NCBI GenBank assembly: GCA_934456365.1
Contig: CAKSHC010000007.1
Coordinates: forward strand, 27,783 to 91,782
DNA from: an uncultured Eubacteriales bacterium
GTDB taxonomy: Bacteria > Bacillota > Clostridia > Oscillospirales > UMGS1783
Reading direction: 5' to 3'
DNA length: 64,000 bases
Shown: in pieces, positions 40,152 to 47,760 of the stretch
How positions within the stretch are numbered: position 1 is the stretch's first letter
Layout of the letters: every line of letters starts with the position of its first letter
Made by a program: the position numbers and the translations under genes
The notes under the pieces: model-generated
What the model saw: only the letters and a program-made list of their open reading frames with translations
Told to the model about the DNA's origin: nothing
Database searches by the model: none

Positions 40152-41483
40152 ATGGACTTGAAAATGACCTTTGCCATTTTGGCCGGCAAGGCGGCCCGGG
40201 CGGGGCTTCGGCTGCTGCGGCGGCCGGCCTCTTCCTTTCCCGGCGCGGTGGCCCTGCGGCTTTGCCCGGATCTTCTGCGGCGCATGCGGCTGCCGGAAAA
40301 GATCGTGGCCGTGACCGGCTCCAACGGAAAAACCACCACAACCGAGCTTTGCTACAAGGCGGCCCGCGCCGCCGGGATCGATCTGATCTGCAACACCGAG
40401 GGCTCCAACCAGATCGAGGGCGTGACGGCTTTGTTTGTGCGCTACGCCACCCTTTCCGGGCGGGTGAAGGCCGACACGGCGCTGATCGAGAGCGACGAGC
40501 GCTTCTGCCAATACACCTTTTCCTATTTTGCCCCTGCGGATGTGCTGGTAACCAACCTCTACCGCGATCAGATGACCCGCAACGGACATCCCGAATTCGT
40601 GAAAAAGGAGCTGGCCAAGGGGCTTCCGGCGGCATCCCGCCTGATCCTCAATGCCGACGAGCCGCTCAGCGCCTCTCTGGGCGCGGGGCGGGAGGCGATC
40701 TACTTCGGCCTGGGCGAAGCCTTTGCCGAAACGGAGCGCCGCCATGCGTATAACGACGGCGCCGTCTGCCCGCTTTGCGGCGGGGAGATGACCTATACCC
40801 GGCGGGTCGACGCGCAGGCGGGGGATTACCGCTGCGCCTCCTGCGGTTTTGCCCGGCCTTCCTGCGCCCACGAGGCGACGGGGCGGCGCGGCAAGGAGCT
40901 GATTCTGGACGGAAAGGTTTCGGTTTCTCTTCCGATGGATTCGGGGGTGATCGTGAACAATGTGACGGCGGCCTACGCGCTTCTGTGCGCCTCCTTCGGG
41001 CTTGCGCCCGAAAAGGCGGCCGCGGCGCTGAGCGGGGTGAAGCTGGGGATGGGGCGCTACCGCACCTTCTCGCTGGCGGGCCACCTCGGGCAGTTTATCC
41101 TGACCAAGCATGAAAATTCCATGGCCTACGACGGAGCGCTGGACAAGCTGGCGGCCACCAAAAAGGATGCGACGCTGGTGGTGATCGTGGATCAGCTCAG
41201 CCGCAAATACACCGCCAACGATATGAGCTGGCTTTGGGATATCGATTTCGAGCGGGCTGTGACCGACCGGGTGCGCCGGGTGGTGCTGGGCGGGCGGTTT
41301 GCCTGGGATCTGGCTTTGCGGTTTGACTTCACCGGGATGGATCCGGGGCGGGTGTTTGTGAAGCCCGATCTGGATGAGATGATGGATTTCCTCTACGCCG
41401 AGCCGGTGGGAGAGATCTATGTGATGACCTGCTTTACCGATGTGAATAAATTTCTCGGCCGTTTGAAGGAGGGAACGAAATGA
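40152..41483 (+). CDS. murT: Lipid II isoglutaminyl synthase, MurT subunit
   Basis: Mur-ligase-like subunit that amidates the D-Glu of lipid II to D-isoglutamine using ammonia from GatD. 443 residues. ATP loop VTGSNGKTTTTEL (55-65), IESDERFCQYTF, a Cys4 zinc ribbon characteristic of MurT (Cys206, Cys209, Cys228, Cys231), and the C-terminal DUF1727 part with DQLSRKYTANDMSWLWDIDFE. SD AAAGGTGAG. The stop overlaps the gatD start (ATGA), so the subunits are translationally coupled. MurT itself looks fully functional. Confidence 0.95.
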   Translation: MDLKMTFAILAGKAARAGLRLLRRPASSFPGAVALRLCPDLLRRMRLPEKIVAVTGSNGKTTTTELCYKAARAAGIDLICNTEGSNQIEGVTALFVRYATLSGRVKADTALIESDERFCQYTFSYFAPADVLVTNLYRDQMTRNGHPEFVKKELAKGLPAASRLILNADEPLSASLGAGREAIYFGLGEAFAETERRHAYNDGAVCPLCGGEMTYTRRVDAQAGDYRCASCGFARPSCAHEATGRRGKELILDGKVSVSLPMDSGVIVNNVTAAYALLCASFGLAPEKAAAALSGVKLGMGRYRTFSLAGHLGQFILTKHENSMAYDGALDKLAATKKDATLVVIVDQLSRKYTANDMSWLWDIDFERAVTDRVRRVVLGGRFAWDLALRFDFTGMDPGRVFVKPDLDEMMDFLYAEPVGEIYVMTCFTDVNKFLGRLKEGTK

Positions 41484-42142
41484 TCCGTTTGTTTCATGCC
41501 TATCCCGATCTGCTTAATCTGTATGGTCCGGGGGCGGATCTGGCGGTTTTGAGCCGCTATCTGCGCGGCAACGGAGCCGAGGTTCGCCTCACCCCATTCG
41601 ATCGGGGCGAAACGCCGGCCTTCCCGGAGGGAAGCTTTGTTTATTTCGGGGCGGCGACCGAGGAAAAGACGCTGCTGGCGGCCCGCGCCCTGGCGCCCTT
41701 GAAGGAGGCGCTTTCGCGCTATGCCGAGCGCGGCGGTTTGCTCCTTTTCGTGGGGGCAAGCGCGGCTCTGCCGCTCGAGGAGATCGAAACGGCCGACGGC
41801 CGGATCGAGAAGGGGCTGGGGCTGGTGCCCGGTCGGGCGGTGATCGACGGGGGGCGGCGCTACAGCGAGATCTGCGAGGTCTGCAATTTCTGCGAGGGCG
41901 ATCTGTTCGGCGCAGTCAACACCTCGCTCACCCTTTCGCCCGAGGCCGAGGAATTTCCGGGCGGATACCGCCGGGGCACCGTTTTGGCGACCGAGCTCTG
42001 TACGCCGGTGCTGCGCAATCCCGTTTTGCTGCGGCGGTTGGCCGAGCTTTTGCTGGAGCGGCGGCCGCAGGATCCGCAGGAGCCCTGGTTCGAGCATCTG
42101 CTTCGGGCTTCCGAGGCGGCCAAGAAAGCCATGTTTGAATAA
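41480..42142 (+). CDS. gatD: GatD-like subunit apparently lacking the glutaminase catalytic residues
   Basis: 220 residues, co-linear with the GatD glutamine amidotransferase subunit: FHAYPDLLNLYGPGADLAVL, FVYFGAATEEKTLLAARALAPLKEAL and GRIEKGLGLVPG align well by eye with staphylococcal GatD. The nucleophile motif CGGYQFLG is here VGASAALP (Val91 in place of Cys), and GTYLHGP is here GTVLATE (Ala170 in place of His). It should therefore not hydrolyse glutamine by the known mechanism. It may act as a structural partner of MurT, which might then use free ammonia. Other cysteines (ICEVCNFCEGD) exist but lie elsewhere in the alignment. Confidence 0.85.
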   Translation: MIRLFHAYPDLLNLYGPGADLAVLSRYLRGNGAEVRLTPFDRGETPAFPEGSFVYFGAATEEKTLLAARALAPLKEALSRYAERGGLLLFVGASAALPLEEIETADGRIEKGLGLVPGRAVIDGGRRYSEICEVCNFCEGDLFGAVNTSLTLSPEAEEFPGGYRRGTVLATELCTPVLRNPVLLRRLAELLLERRPQDPQEPWFEHLLRASEAAKKAMFE

Positions 42143-42147
42143 CCGGC

Positions 42148-42177
42148 GAGCCGGAGGCGAAGGTCTCCGGCTCTTTT
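42148..42177 (+). terminator. Terminator of murT-gatD
   Basis: GAGCCGGAG (42148-42156) / CTCCGGCTC (42165-42173), followed by TTTTATTATATT. Confidence 0.85.
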
Positions 42178-42187
42178 ATTATATTAA

Positions 42188-42212
42188 AATTGATATGCTT
42201 GTTATATCAATT
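42188..42212 (+). promoter_or_regulatory. Upstream palindrome in the hydrogenase control region
   Basis: AATTGATAT-N7-ATATCAATT, a perfect 9-base inverted repeat about 85 bases upstream of the -35 box. GATATG recurs at 42192, 42223 and 42236. A/T-rich arms and no T-run make it an operator candidate rather than a terminator. Confidence 0.45.
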
Positions 42213-42272
42213 CAGAAAAGAGGATATGAACTTTTGATATGGCGGAAGAGGCGAACGGTTAGAAATTTTGTC

Positions 42273-42301
42273 TTGAAACGGCAAAGGAAATGTGGTATAG
42301 T
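42273..42301 (+). promoter_or_regulatory. Promoter of hydCBA
   Basis: TTGAAA (42273-42278), 17-base spacer, TATAGT (42296-42301). Confidence 0.8.
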
Positions 42302-42320
42302 CATTTAAATACTGACTATA
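42296..42320 (+). promoter_or_regulatory. Palindromic operator overlapping the hydCBA -10 box
   Basis: TATAGTCA (42296-42303), nine A/T-rich bases, TGACTATA (42313-42320): a perfect inverted repeat that begins with the -10 box. A protein bound here would block RNA polymerase. It does not match the Rex consensus. Confidence 0.6.
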
Positions 42321-42345
42321 TCGAAAAGGAGAGAAGGAGAGGGAA

Positions 42346-42834
42346 ATGAGCGAGCAGTTTGATTTCGGCGTGGTCGACGAGATTTTGTCCCGGCACGATG
42401 CCCGGGAGCGCGCCATCATCGCCATTTTGCAGGAAATTCAGGAGCACTACCACTATCTGCCCCGGGAGGTTTTTCCGTATCTTTCGCAGAAGCTTTCCAT
42501 GAGCGAGGCGCGCATTTACAGCGTGGCGACCTTTTATGAAAACTTCTCGCTGGAGCCGAAGGGGAAGTATGTGCTCAAGGTGTGCGACGGCACAGCCTGT
42601 CATGTGCGCAAATCCATCCCCATTCTGGAGCGGCTGCGCAGCGAGCTGGGGCTTTCCGAGGAGAAGAAGACGACCGACGATCTTCTTTTCACGGTGGAAA
42701 CGGTGTCCTGCCTGGGCGCCTGCGGATTGGCGCCGGTTTTGACGGTCAACGACGTGGTGCATCCGGCCATGACGCCGGACAAGGCCTCGGAGCTTTTGAA
42801 GGAACTCAGAGAGGGTGGCGAGCATGCTGAATAA
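42346..42834 (+). CDS. hydC: NADH-dependent [FeFe] hydrogenase, NuoE-like subunit
   Basis: 162 residues, thioredoxin-like [2Fe-2S] protein of the NuoE/HydC family. Helical N-terminus (ERAIIAILQEIQEHYHYLPREVFPYLSQKL), then cluster ligands in CDGTACHVR and CLGACGLAPV. It should relay electrons within a HydABC complex. SD from GGAGAG upstream of ATG 42346. First gene of the operon; its end overlaps hydB by 11 bases. Confidence 0.94.
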   Translation: MSEQFDFGVVDEILSRHDARERAIIAILQEIQEHYHYLPREVFPYLSQKLSMSEARIYSVATFYENFSLEPKGKYVLKVCDGTACHVRKSIPILERLRSELGLSEEKKTTDDLLFTVETVSCLGACGLAPVLTVNDVVHPAMTPDKASELLKELREGGEHAE

Positions 42835-44698
42835 TCGGGAAGAATTGCAGGCTTTACGCGAAACGATGAAAAAGGCCTATGCCGCGCAGGTGGAGAAGAT
42901 CATCATCTGCGGCGGAACGGGCTGCGTGGCGGGCGGCTCTCTGAAGGTGTTTGACCGGCTGCGCGAACTGATGGAAGCGCAGGGCATTGCCGTGGAGGTG
43001 GCGCTGGAGGCCGAGCCGCACAAGGACGCGGTGGGGCTCAAGAAGAGCGGCTGCCACGGGTTCTGCGAGATGGGGCCGCTTCTGCGCATCGAGCCGCAGG
43101 GCTGGCTCTACACGAAGGTGCAGGTGTCCGACTGCGAGGAGATCGTGGAGAAAACGGTCCGGAACGGGCAGTACATTGACCGGCTGGCCTATCAGAAGGA
43201 AGGCACGCTCTACCGCAAGCAGGACGAGATCCCCTTCTATCAGCAGCAGACGCGCCTGGTTTTGGAGCATTGCGGCAAGATCGACGCCGATTCGATCCGG
43301 GAATATCTGGCCATCGGCGGCTACAAGGCCTTTGAGAAGGCGCTTTTCGAGATGGACGGCGACGCGATCGTGGATGAGATCAGCCGTTCGGGGCTGCGCG
43401 GGCGCGGGGGCGGCGGCTTCCCGACCGGGCGCAAGTGGGCGCAGGTCAAGCGCCAGAAGGAAGCGCAGAAGTATATCGTGTGCAACGGCGACGAGGGCGA
43501 CCCCGGCGCCTTCATGGATCGGAGCATCATGGAGGGCGATCCTCACCGGATGCTCGAGGGCATGATGATCGCCGGTCTGGCCTGCGGGGCGAGCGAAGGC
43601 TATATTTATGTGCGCGCCGAATATCCGCTGGCGGTGGCCCGGCTCAGAAACGCCATCGCGCAGGCCGAGGAGCTGGGGCTTCTGGGCGACCACATTCTGG
43701 GAACGGACTTTTCCTTTAAAATACACATCAACCGCGGCGCGGGCGCCTTCGTCTGCGGCGAGGGCAGTGCGCTGACGGCCTCCATCGAGGGCAAGCGCGG
43801 CTTCCCGCGCGTCAAGCCGCCGCGCACGGTGGAGCACGGGCTGTTTGACAAGCCGACGGTGCTCAACAACGTGGAAACCTATGCCAACGTGCCGGCGATC
43901 ATCGCCAACGGGGCCGACTGGTATACGGGCTACGGCACCGAGAAGAGTCCGGGCACCAAGGCCTTTGCTCTGACCGGCAACATCAACAACACCGGCCTGA
44001 TCGAGGTGCCGATGGGCACGACGCTGCGCAAGATCATCTTTGATATCGGCGGCGGCATGCGCGGCGACGGTGAATTCAAGGCAGTGCAGATCGGCGGCCC
44101 GTCGGGCGCCTGCCTGACGAGCGAGCATCTGGATCTGCCGCTGGATTTTGACACCCTCAAGCAGGTCGACGCCATGATCGGCTCGGGCGGGCTTGTGGTG
44201 ATGGATTCGCACACCTGCATGGTCGAGGTGGCGCGCTTCTTTATGAACTTCACCCAAAACGAGAGCTGCGGCAAGTGCGTGCCCTGCCGCGAGGGGACCA
44301 AGCGGATGCTGGAGATCCTGGAGCGGATCGTGGCCGGCGAGGGCCGGGAAGGGGATATCGACCTGCTTTTGGAGCTGGCCGACACCATTTCCCACACCGC
44401 TCTCTGCGGACTGGGCAAATCGGCGCCTTCGCCCGTTTTGAGCACCATTCAGAACTTCCGCGAGGAATACGAAGCGCATATCCGCGATAAGCGCTGCCCG
44501 GCGGGAGCCTGCCAGAAGCTCAAGCAGATCACGATTGATCCCGAGCTGTGCAAGGGGTGTTCCAAGTGCGCCCGTCAGTGCCCGGTGGGCGCGATCCACG
44601 GCAAGATCAAGGAGCCGTTTGTGATCGATCTGTCTGCCTGCATCCGGTGCGGAAGCTGCGTGAGCGCCTGCGCGTTCCATGCGATCAAGGAGGGTTAA
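42824..44698 (+). CDS. hydB: NADH-dependent [FeFe] hydrogenase, NuoF-like flavoprotein subunit
   Basis: 624 residues. N-terminal [2Fe-2S] thioredoxin-like domain (IIICGGTGCVAGGS; KSGCHGFCEMGP), NuoF core with FMN/NADH-binding GLRGRGGGGFPTGRKW and NGDEGDPGAFMDR, the 4Fe-4S motif ESCGKCVPCREGT, and a C-terminal 2x[4Fe-4S] ferredoxin (CKGCSKCARQCP; CIRCGSCVSACAF). In electron-bifurcating hydrogenases this subunit handles NAD(H). The ATG 42824 has GAGAGGGTGG upstream. Overlaps hydC and lies one base before hydA. Confidence 0.95.
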   Translation: MLNNREELQALRETMKKAYAAQVEKIIICGGTGCVAGGSLKVFDRLRELMEAQGIAVEVALEAEPHKDAVGLKKSGCHGFCEMGPLLRIEPQGWLYTKVQVSDCEEIVEKTVRNGQYIDRLAYQKEGTLYRKQDEIPFYQQQTRLVLEHCGKIDADSIREYLAIGGYKAFEKALFEMDGDAIVDEISRSGLRGRGGGGFPTGRKWAQVKRQKEAQKYIVCNGDEGDPGAFMDRSIMEGDPHRMLEGMMIAGLACGASEGYIYVRAEYPLAVARLRNAIAQAEELGLLGDHILGTDFSFKIHINRGAGAFVCGEGSALTASIEGKRGFPRVKPPRTVEHGLFDKPTVLNNVETYANVPAIIANGADWYTGYGTEKSPGTKAFALTGNINNTGLIEVPMGTTLRKIIFDIGGGMRGDGEFKAVQIGGPSGACLTSEHLDLPLDFDTLKQVDAMIGSGGLVVMDSHTCMVEVARFFMNFTQNESCGKCVPCREGTKRMLEILERIVAGEGREGDIDLLLELADTISHTALCGLGKSAPSPVLSTIQNFREEYEAHIRDKRCPAGACQKLKQITIDPELCKGCSKCARQCPVGAIHGKIKEPFVIDLSACIRCGSCVSACAFHAIKEG

Positions 44699-44699
44699 G

Positions 44700-46382
44700 A
44701 TGGTTGAGAAACAGTATATGACGGTCGACGGAATCCCTGTGGAGATCGAAGGGGAGAAGAATATCCTCGAGGTGATCCGCAAGGTGGGGATCAAAATGCC
44801 GACCTTTTGCTATCATTCCGAGCTCTCGATCTACGGAGCCTGCCGGATGTGCATGGTGGAAAACGAATGGGGCGGGCTGGATGCCGCCTGCTCGACTCCT
44901 CCGCGCGCCGGCATGAAGATCAAAACCAATACCGAGCGGCTGCGCCGGTACCGCAAGAACATTCTCGAGCTTCTGCTGGCCAACCACTGCCGCGACTGCA
45001 CGACCTGCGAGAGCAGCACCAGCTGCAAGCTGCAGGATCTGGCCATGCGCTTCCATATCGACGGGGTGCGCTTTCCCAACAACAAACAGCGCCCGGTGGA
45101 CGACAGCTCTTCCGTCTGCATCACCCGCGATCCCGGCAAGTGCATCCTCTGCGGCGACTGTGTGCGGATGTGCAACGAGACCCAGCAGGTGGGCGCGATC
45201 GACTTCGCTTTCCGCGGCTCGAAAATGACCATCAGCACCGCCTTCGGCAAGCCCTTGGCCGAATCGCCCTGCGTGGGCTGCGGCCAGTGCGCCGTGGTGT
45301 GCCCGACGGGTGCGATCGTGGTGAAAAATAATGTGGACACCGTTTGGGCTGCGGTGGAAGATCCCGAGATCAAAACCACCGTGCAGATCGCGCCGGCCGT
45401 GCGCGTGGCCATCGGCAAGCGTTTGGGCGTCAAGCCGGGCGAGAATGTGATGGGCAAGATCGTGGCGGCGCTGCGCCGGATGGGCTTTGATGAAATTTAC
45501 GATACCACCATCGGCGCCGACCTGACGGTGATGGAAGAGAGCGCCGAGCTGCTCGAGCGCCTGAAGAACGACGAGAATCTGCCGCTGATCACCTCCTGCT
45601 GCCCCGGGTGGGTGCAGTTTTGCGAGAAGAAGCATCCGGAATTTCTGCCCAACGTGTCGACCTGCCGTTCGCCGATGCAGATGTTGGCCTCCGTTTTGAA
45701 GGATCAGGCGAAAAAGGAAGGAACAAAGACCTTCCACATCGCCGTGATGCCCTGCACGGCCAAGAAATTCGAAGCGACGCGCGACGAGTTCCGGGAAGAC
45801 GGCGCGCCGAATGTGGACGCCGTGATCACCACCCAGGAGCTGATCCGGATGATCAAGGAATCGGGGATCCTCTTCTCCGATCTGGAGCCGGAAGCCATCG
45901 ATATGCCCTTGGGCACCATTTCGGGCGCCGGGCTGATCTTCGGCGTGACCGGCGGCGTGACCGAGGCGGTTTTGCGCCGGGTGGCCCGGGAAAAGACCCG
46001 CGCCGAGCTCATCACCATCGCGCATGCCGGCCAGCGCGGCCGCGACGGGATCAAGGAATTTTCCGTGCCGCTGGGCGAGCGCGAGCTGAAGATCGCGGTG
46101 GTCAGCGGGCTGGGACATGCCGAAGAGGTTTTGGCGCGCGTCAAGGCCGGGGAGCATTTCGACTTCATCGAGATCATGGCCTGCCCGGGCGGGTGCGTGT
46201 CCGGCGGCGGGCAGCCCTTTGCCGCGCAGGAAGCGCAGCTCGAGCGGGCGAAGGGGCTTTACGAATCCGACCGGCTGCTCAGCATCCGCCGTTCGGAGGA
46301 AAACCCGGTTCTGGACGCCGTGTATCAGAGCGTGATCGGAAATCGGGCCCACGAGCTTCTGCATGTGCACTATACGAAGTAA
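44700..46382 (+). CDS. hydA: [FeFe] hydrogenase catalytic subunit
   Basis: Reduces protons to H2, 560 residues. N-terminal [2Fe-2S] ferredoxin (Cys37, Cys48, Cys51, Cys64), His-Cys3 4Fe-4S site (HCRDCTTCESSTSC, 96-109), two 4Fe-4S sites (CILCGDCVRMC; CVGCGQCAVVCP), then the H-cluster domain. All three signatures are intact: TSCCPGW (298-304), MPCTAKKFE (350-358) and EIMACPGGCVSGGGQP (491-506), followed by the small-subunit-like tail. With HydB and HydC it forms a trimeric, probably ferredoxin/NADH-bifurcating enzyme. The maturases HydEFG are not in this window. SD GGAGG lies within the end of hydB. Confidence 0.97.
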   Translation: MVEKQYMTVDGIPVEIEGEKNILEVIRKVGIKMPTFCYHSELSIYGACRMCMVENEWGGLDAACSTPPRAGMKIKTNTERLRRYRKNILELLLANHCRDCTTCESSTSCKLQDLAMRFHIDGVRFPNNKQRPVDDSSSVCITRDPGKCILCGDCVRMCNETQQVGAIDFAFRGSKMTISTAFGKPLAESPCVGCGQCAVVCPTGAIVVKNNVDTVWAAVEDPEIKTTVQIAPAVRVAIGKRLGVKPGENVMGKIVAALRRMGFDEIYDTTIGADLTVMEESAELLERLKNDENLPLITSCCPGWVQFCEKKHPEFLPNVSTCRSPMQMLASVLKDQAKKEGTKTFHIAVMPCTAKKFEATRDEFREDGAPNVDAVITTQELIRMIKESGILFSDLEPEAIDMPLGTISGAGLIFGVTGGVTEAVLRRVAREKTRAELITIAHAGQRGRDGIKEFSVPLGERELKIAVVSGLGHAEEVLARVKAGEHFDFIEIMACPGGCVSGGGQPFAAQEAQLERAKGLYESDRLLSIRRSEENPVLDAVYQSVIGNRAHELLHVHYTK

Positions 46383-46390
46383 AGAAAAAA

Positions 46391-46427
46391 GAAAAGGCTT
46401 CTCTCCGCGGAGAGAAGCCTTTTTTAT
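46391..46427. terminator. Terminator of hydCBA, bidirectional
   Basis: AAAAGGCTTCTCTCC / GGAGAGAAGCCTTTTTT with a two-base loop. It also covers the stop of the convergent gene. Confidence 0.9.
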
Positions 46428-47224
46428 TCTGAAACGGTAATGGGGAAAACCTTGGCATACACCGGGCAGAAAACCGGCGGCGAGCCGGGATCAGCCTGCG
46501 GATCGGCCTCGTAGAAGCCGTAGGTCACGGTGACCTGCGTTTGCCCGGGGGAAAGGCCGGTGACGGCATAGGAGCTGTCGGCGCTGAAGAGGGCGCTGAC
46601 AAGCGCGGGATCGGCAATCGAAAGGGAGGTATAGAAATCCTCGCCGTTTTTGGTGGGAATGTGGATGGTATGCCCCTGCTCCACGGAAAGCGTGGACTGC
46701 ACGGCGGAGGGATAGGAGGTTACCGAGAAGGTGTAGTGGAAAATGCGGATCACGCGCAGCTCGGTGGGCAGCGTGTAGGCGTTCTGAATGCCGAGGAAGG
46801 AGCGCAGCGAGCGGCGGAGATTGTAGTAGGGGCGGGAATAATCCTTTCCGAAGAGCAGGATGCGGGTGCCGCCGTGGGAGAGCACGGCTTCGCGGGTGGT
46901 CACGGTGACATGCGCCTCTTCCACGGCGCCTCCGGCAAGCACCCCGTAGCCGACGGGCTCCACGGCACGGGGGAAATCGGATTCGATGGAGGAAATGACC
47001 TCGTTTTGCCCCAGGGAGAGCTCAAAATCGTAGGCCTCGCCCACCTCCAGAAGATAATGGCCGAGATCGGTTTCCGTGGGGGCCAGGGTGCTGGTCTGGG
47101 GATCCTCGGCCCAGGGCTCGGCGATCACAACGGCGGCGATCAGCGCGCCGAGAAGGAGCCCGGCCAGAAGGAAGAGAGCGGCGCGCAGCGGCCGCGGCAG
47201 CTTGTGGGAAGAGTTTGGGTTCAT
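46424..47224 (-). CDS. Single-pass exported protein of unknown function
   Basis: 266 residues. A short basic N-terminus is followed by one hydrophobic helix (LRAALFLLAGLLLGALIAAVVIAE), with the remainder outside the membrane. The exported part looks all-beta, and its end (ADSSYAVTGLSPGQTQVTVTYGFYEAD) resembles an Ig-like/BIg2 module. There is no catalytic motif I recognise. ATG 47224 with AAAAGGAGG upstream and a clear promoter. It stands alone between hydA and secG. Confidence 0.72.
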   Translation of the reverse strand: MNPNSSHKLPRPLRAALFLLAGLLLGALIAAVVIAEPWAEDPQTSTLAPTETDLGHYLLEVGEAYDFELSLGQNEVISSIESDFPRAVEPVGYGVLAGGAVEEAHVTVTTREAVLSHGGTRILLFGKDYSRPYYNLRRSLRSFLGIQNAYTLPTELRVIRIFHYTFSVTSYPSAVQSTLSVEQGHTIHIPTKNGEDFYTSLSIADPALVSALFSADSSYAVTGLSPGQTQVTVTYGFYEADPQADPGSPPVFCPVYAKVFPITVSE

Positions 47225-47243
47225 GGCGTCCTCCTTTTTTCCT

Positions 47244-47272
47244 ATTTTACTGCGAAGGTCGGATTTTGTCAA
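47244..47272 (-). promoter_or_regulatory. Promoter of the exported Ig-like protein gene
   Basis: Minus strand TTGACA (47272-47267), 17-base spacer, TAAAAT (47249-47244). Confidence 0.85.
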
Positions 47273-47312
47273 ACAAAGGGGAAGGGAAATGGGAAAATGA
47301 GAAAAGTTTTTC

Positions 47313-47341
47313 TTGCAATCCGGGAAGGATTGTGGTATGAT
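47313..47341 (+). promoter_or_regulatory. Promoter of secG
   Basis: TTGCAA (47313-47318), 17-base spacer, TATGAT (47336-47341). Confidence 0.75.
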
Positions 47342-47370
47342 TTTGTTACGTTTGATGGGAGGATTGAAAA

Positions 47371-47625
47371 ATGACGGAAAATTTGCTGAGCAACCCCTGG
47401 CTGATTGTGTTGGGGATCGTGTATATCGTGCTGGTCGTGGCCGACATTGCGGTGGTCATGGTGCAGCAGAGCAAGCAGAACGGGCTGGGCGCTCTTTCGG
47501 GTGAGACGAGCAATTATTTCCAGGGCAACGCCGGGAAAACCAAGGATTCCATTCTCACCAAGATCACGGTTGTGATTTCTTTGCTGATCGTCGTGCTGAC
47601 GGTTGTGCTCAATGTGATCATTTGA
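47371..47625 (+). CDS. secG: Protein translocase subunit SecG
   Basis: 84-residue two-helix membrane protein of the SecYEG channel. Helix 1 LIVLGIVYIVLVVADIAVVMVQQSKQNGLGALSG carries the conserved Q-x-x-x-x-G-L-G turn; helix 2 is ITVVISLLIVVLTVVLNVII. ATG follows GGGAGG. It is a monocistronic gene with promoter and terminator. Confidence 0.93.
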   Translation: MTENLLSNPWLIVLGIVYIVLVVADIAVVMVQQSKQNGLGALSGETSNYFQGNAGKTKDSILTKITVVISLLIVVLTVVLNVII

Positions 47626-47638
47626 CGGATCAAACAGG

Positions 47639-47667
47639 GCCGGCATCTTCGGATGCCGGCTTTTTTC
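47639..47667 (+). terminator. Terminator of secG with a UUCG tetraloop
   Basis: GCCGGCATC-TTCG-GATGCCGGC followed by TTTTTT. Confidence 0.92.
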
Positions 47668-47690
47668 GTGGAATTTTCACCCGAACTCCC

Positions 47691-47719
47691 TTTACTTGAC
47701 AAGGGAAGTATGATACAAT
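47691..47719 (+). promoter_or_regulatory. Possible promoter of the yybS-rplI-dnaB operon
   Basis: TTTACT (47691-47696), 17-base spacer, TACAAT (47714-47719). A perfect TTGACA at 47696-47701 also exists, but its 17-base partner, TATCCC, is poor. Confidence 0.5.
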
Positions 47720-47760
47720 ATCCCAATCGGAATATCGCAAAATGGGAAGGGAGACCGAGC

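Noticed and set aside
42188..42212. Palindrome upstream of hydCBA as a terminator
   Set aside because: Arms are A/T-rich, no T-run follows, and gatD already has a strong terminator at 42148-42177.
42260..42345. Rex operator upstream of hydCBA
   Set aside because: No TTGTGAA/TTCACAA-type dyad is present; the palindrome found has different half-sites.
44685..46370. 561-codon antisense frame opposite hydA
   Set aside because: Same reason; hydA motifs on the plus strand are complete.
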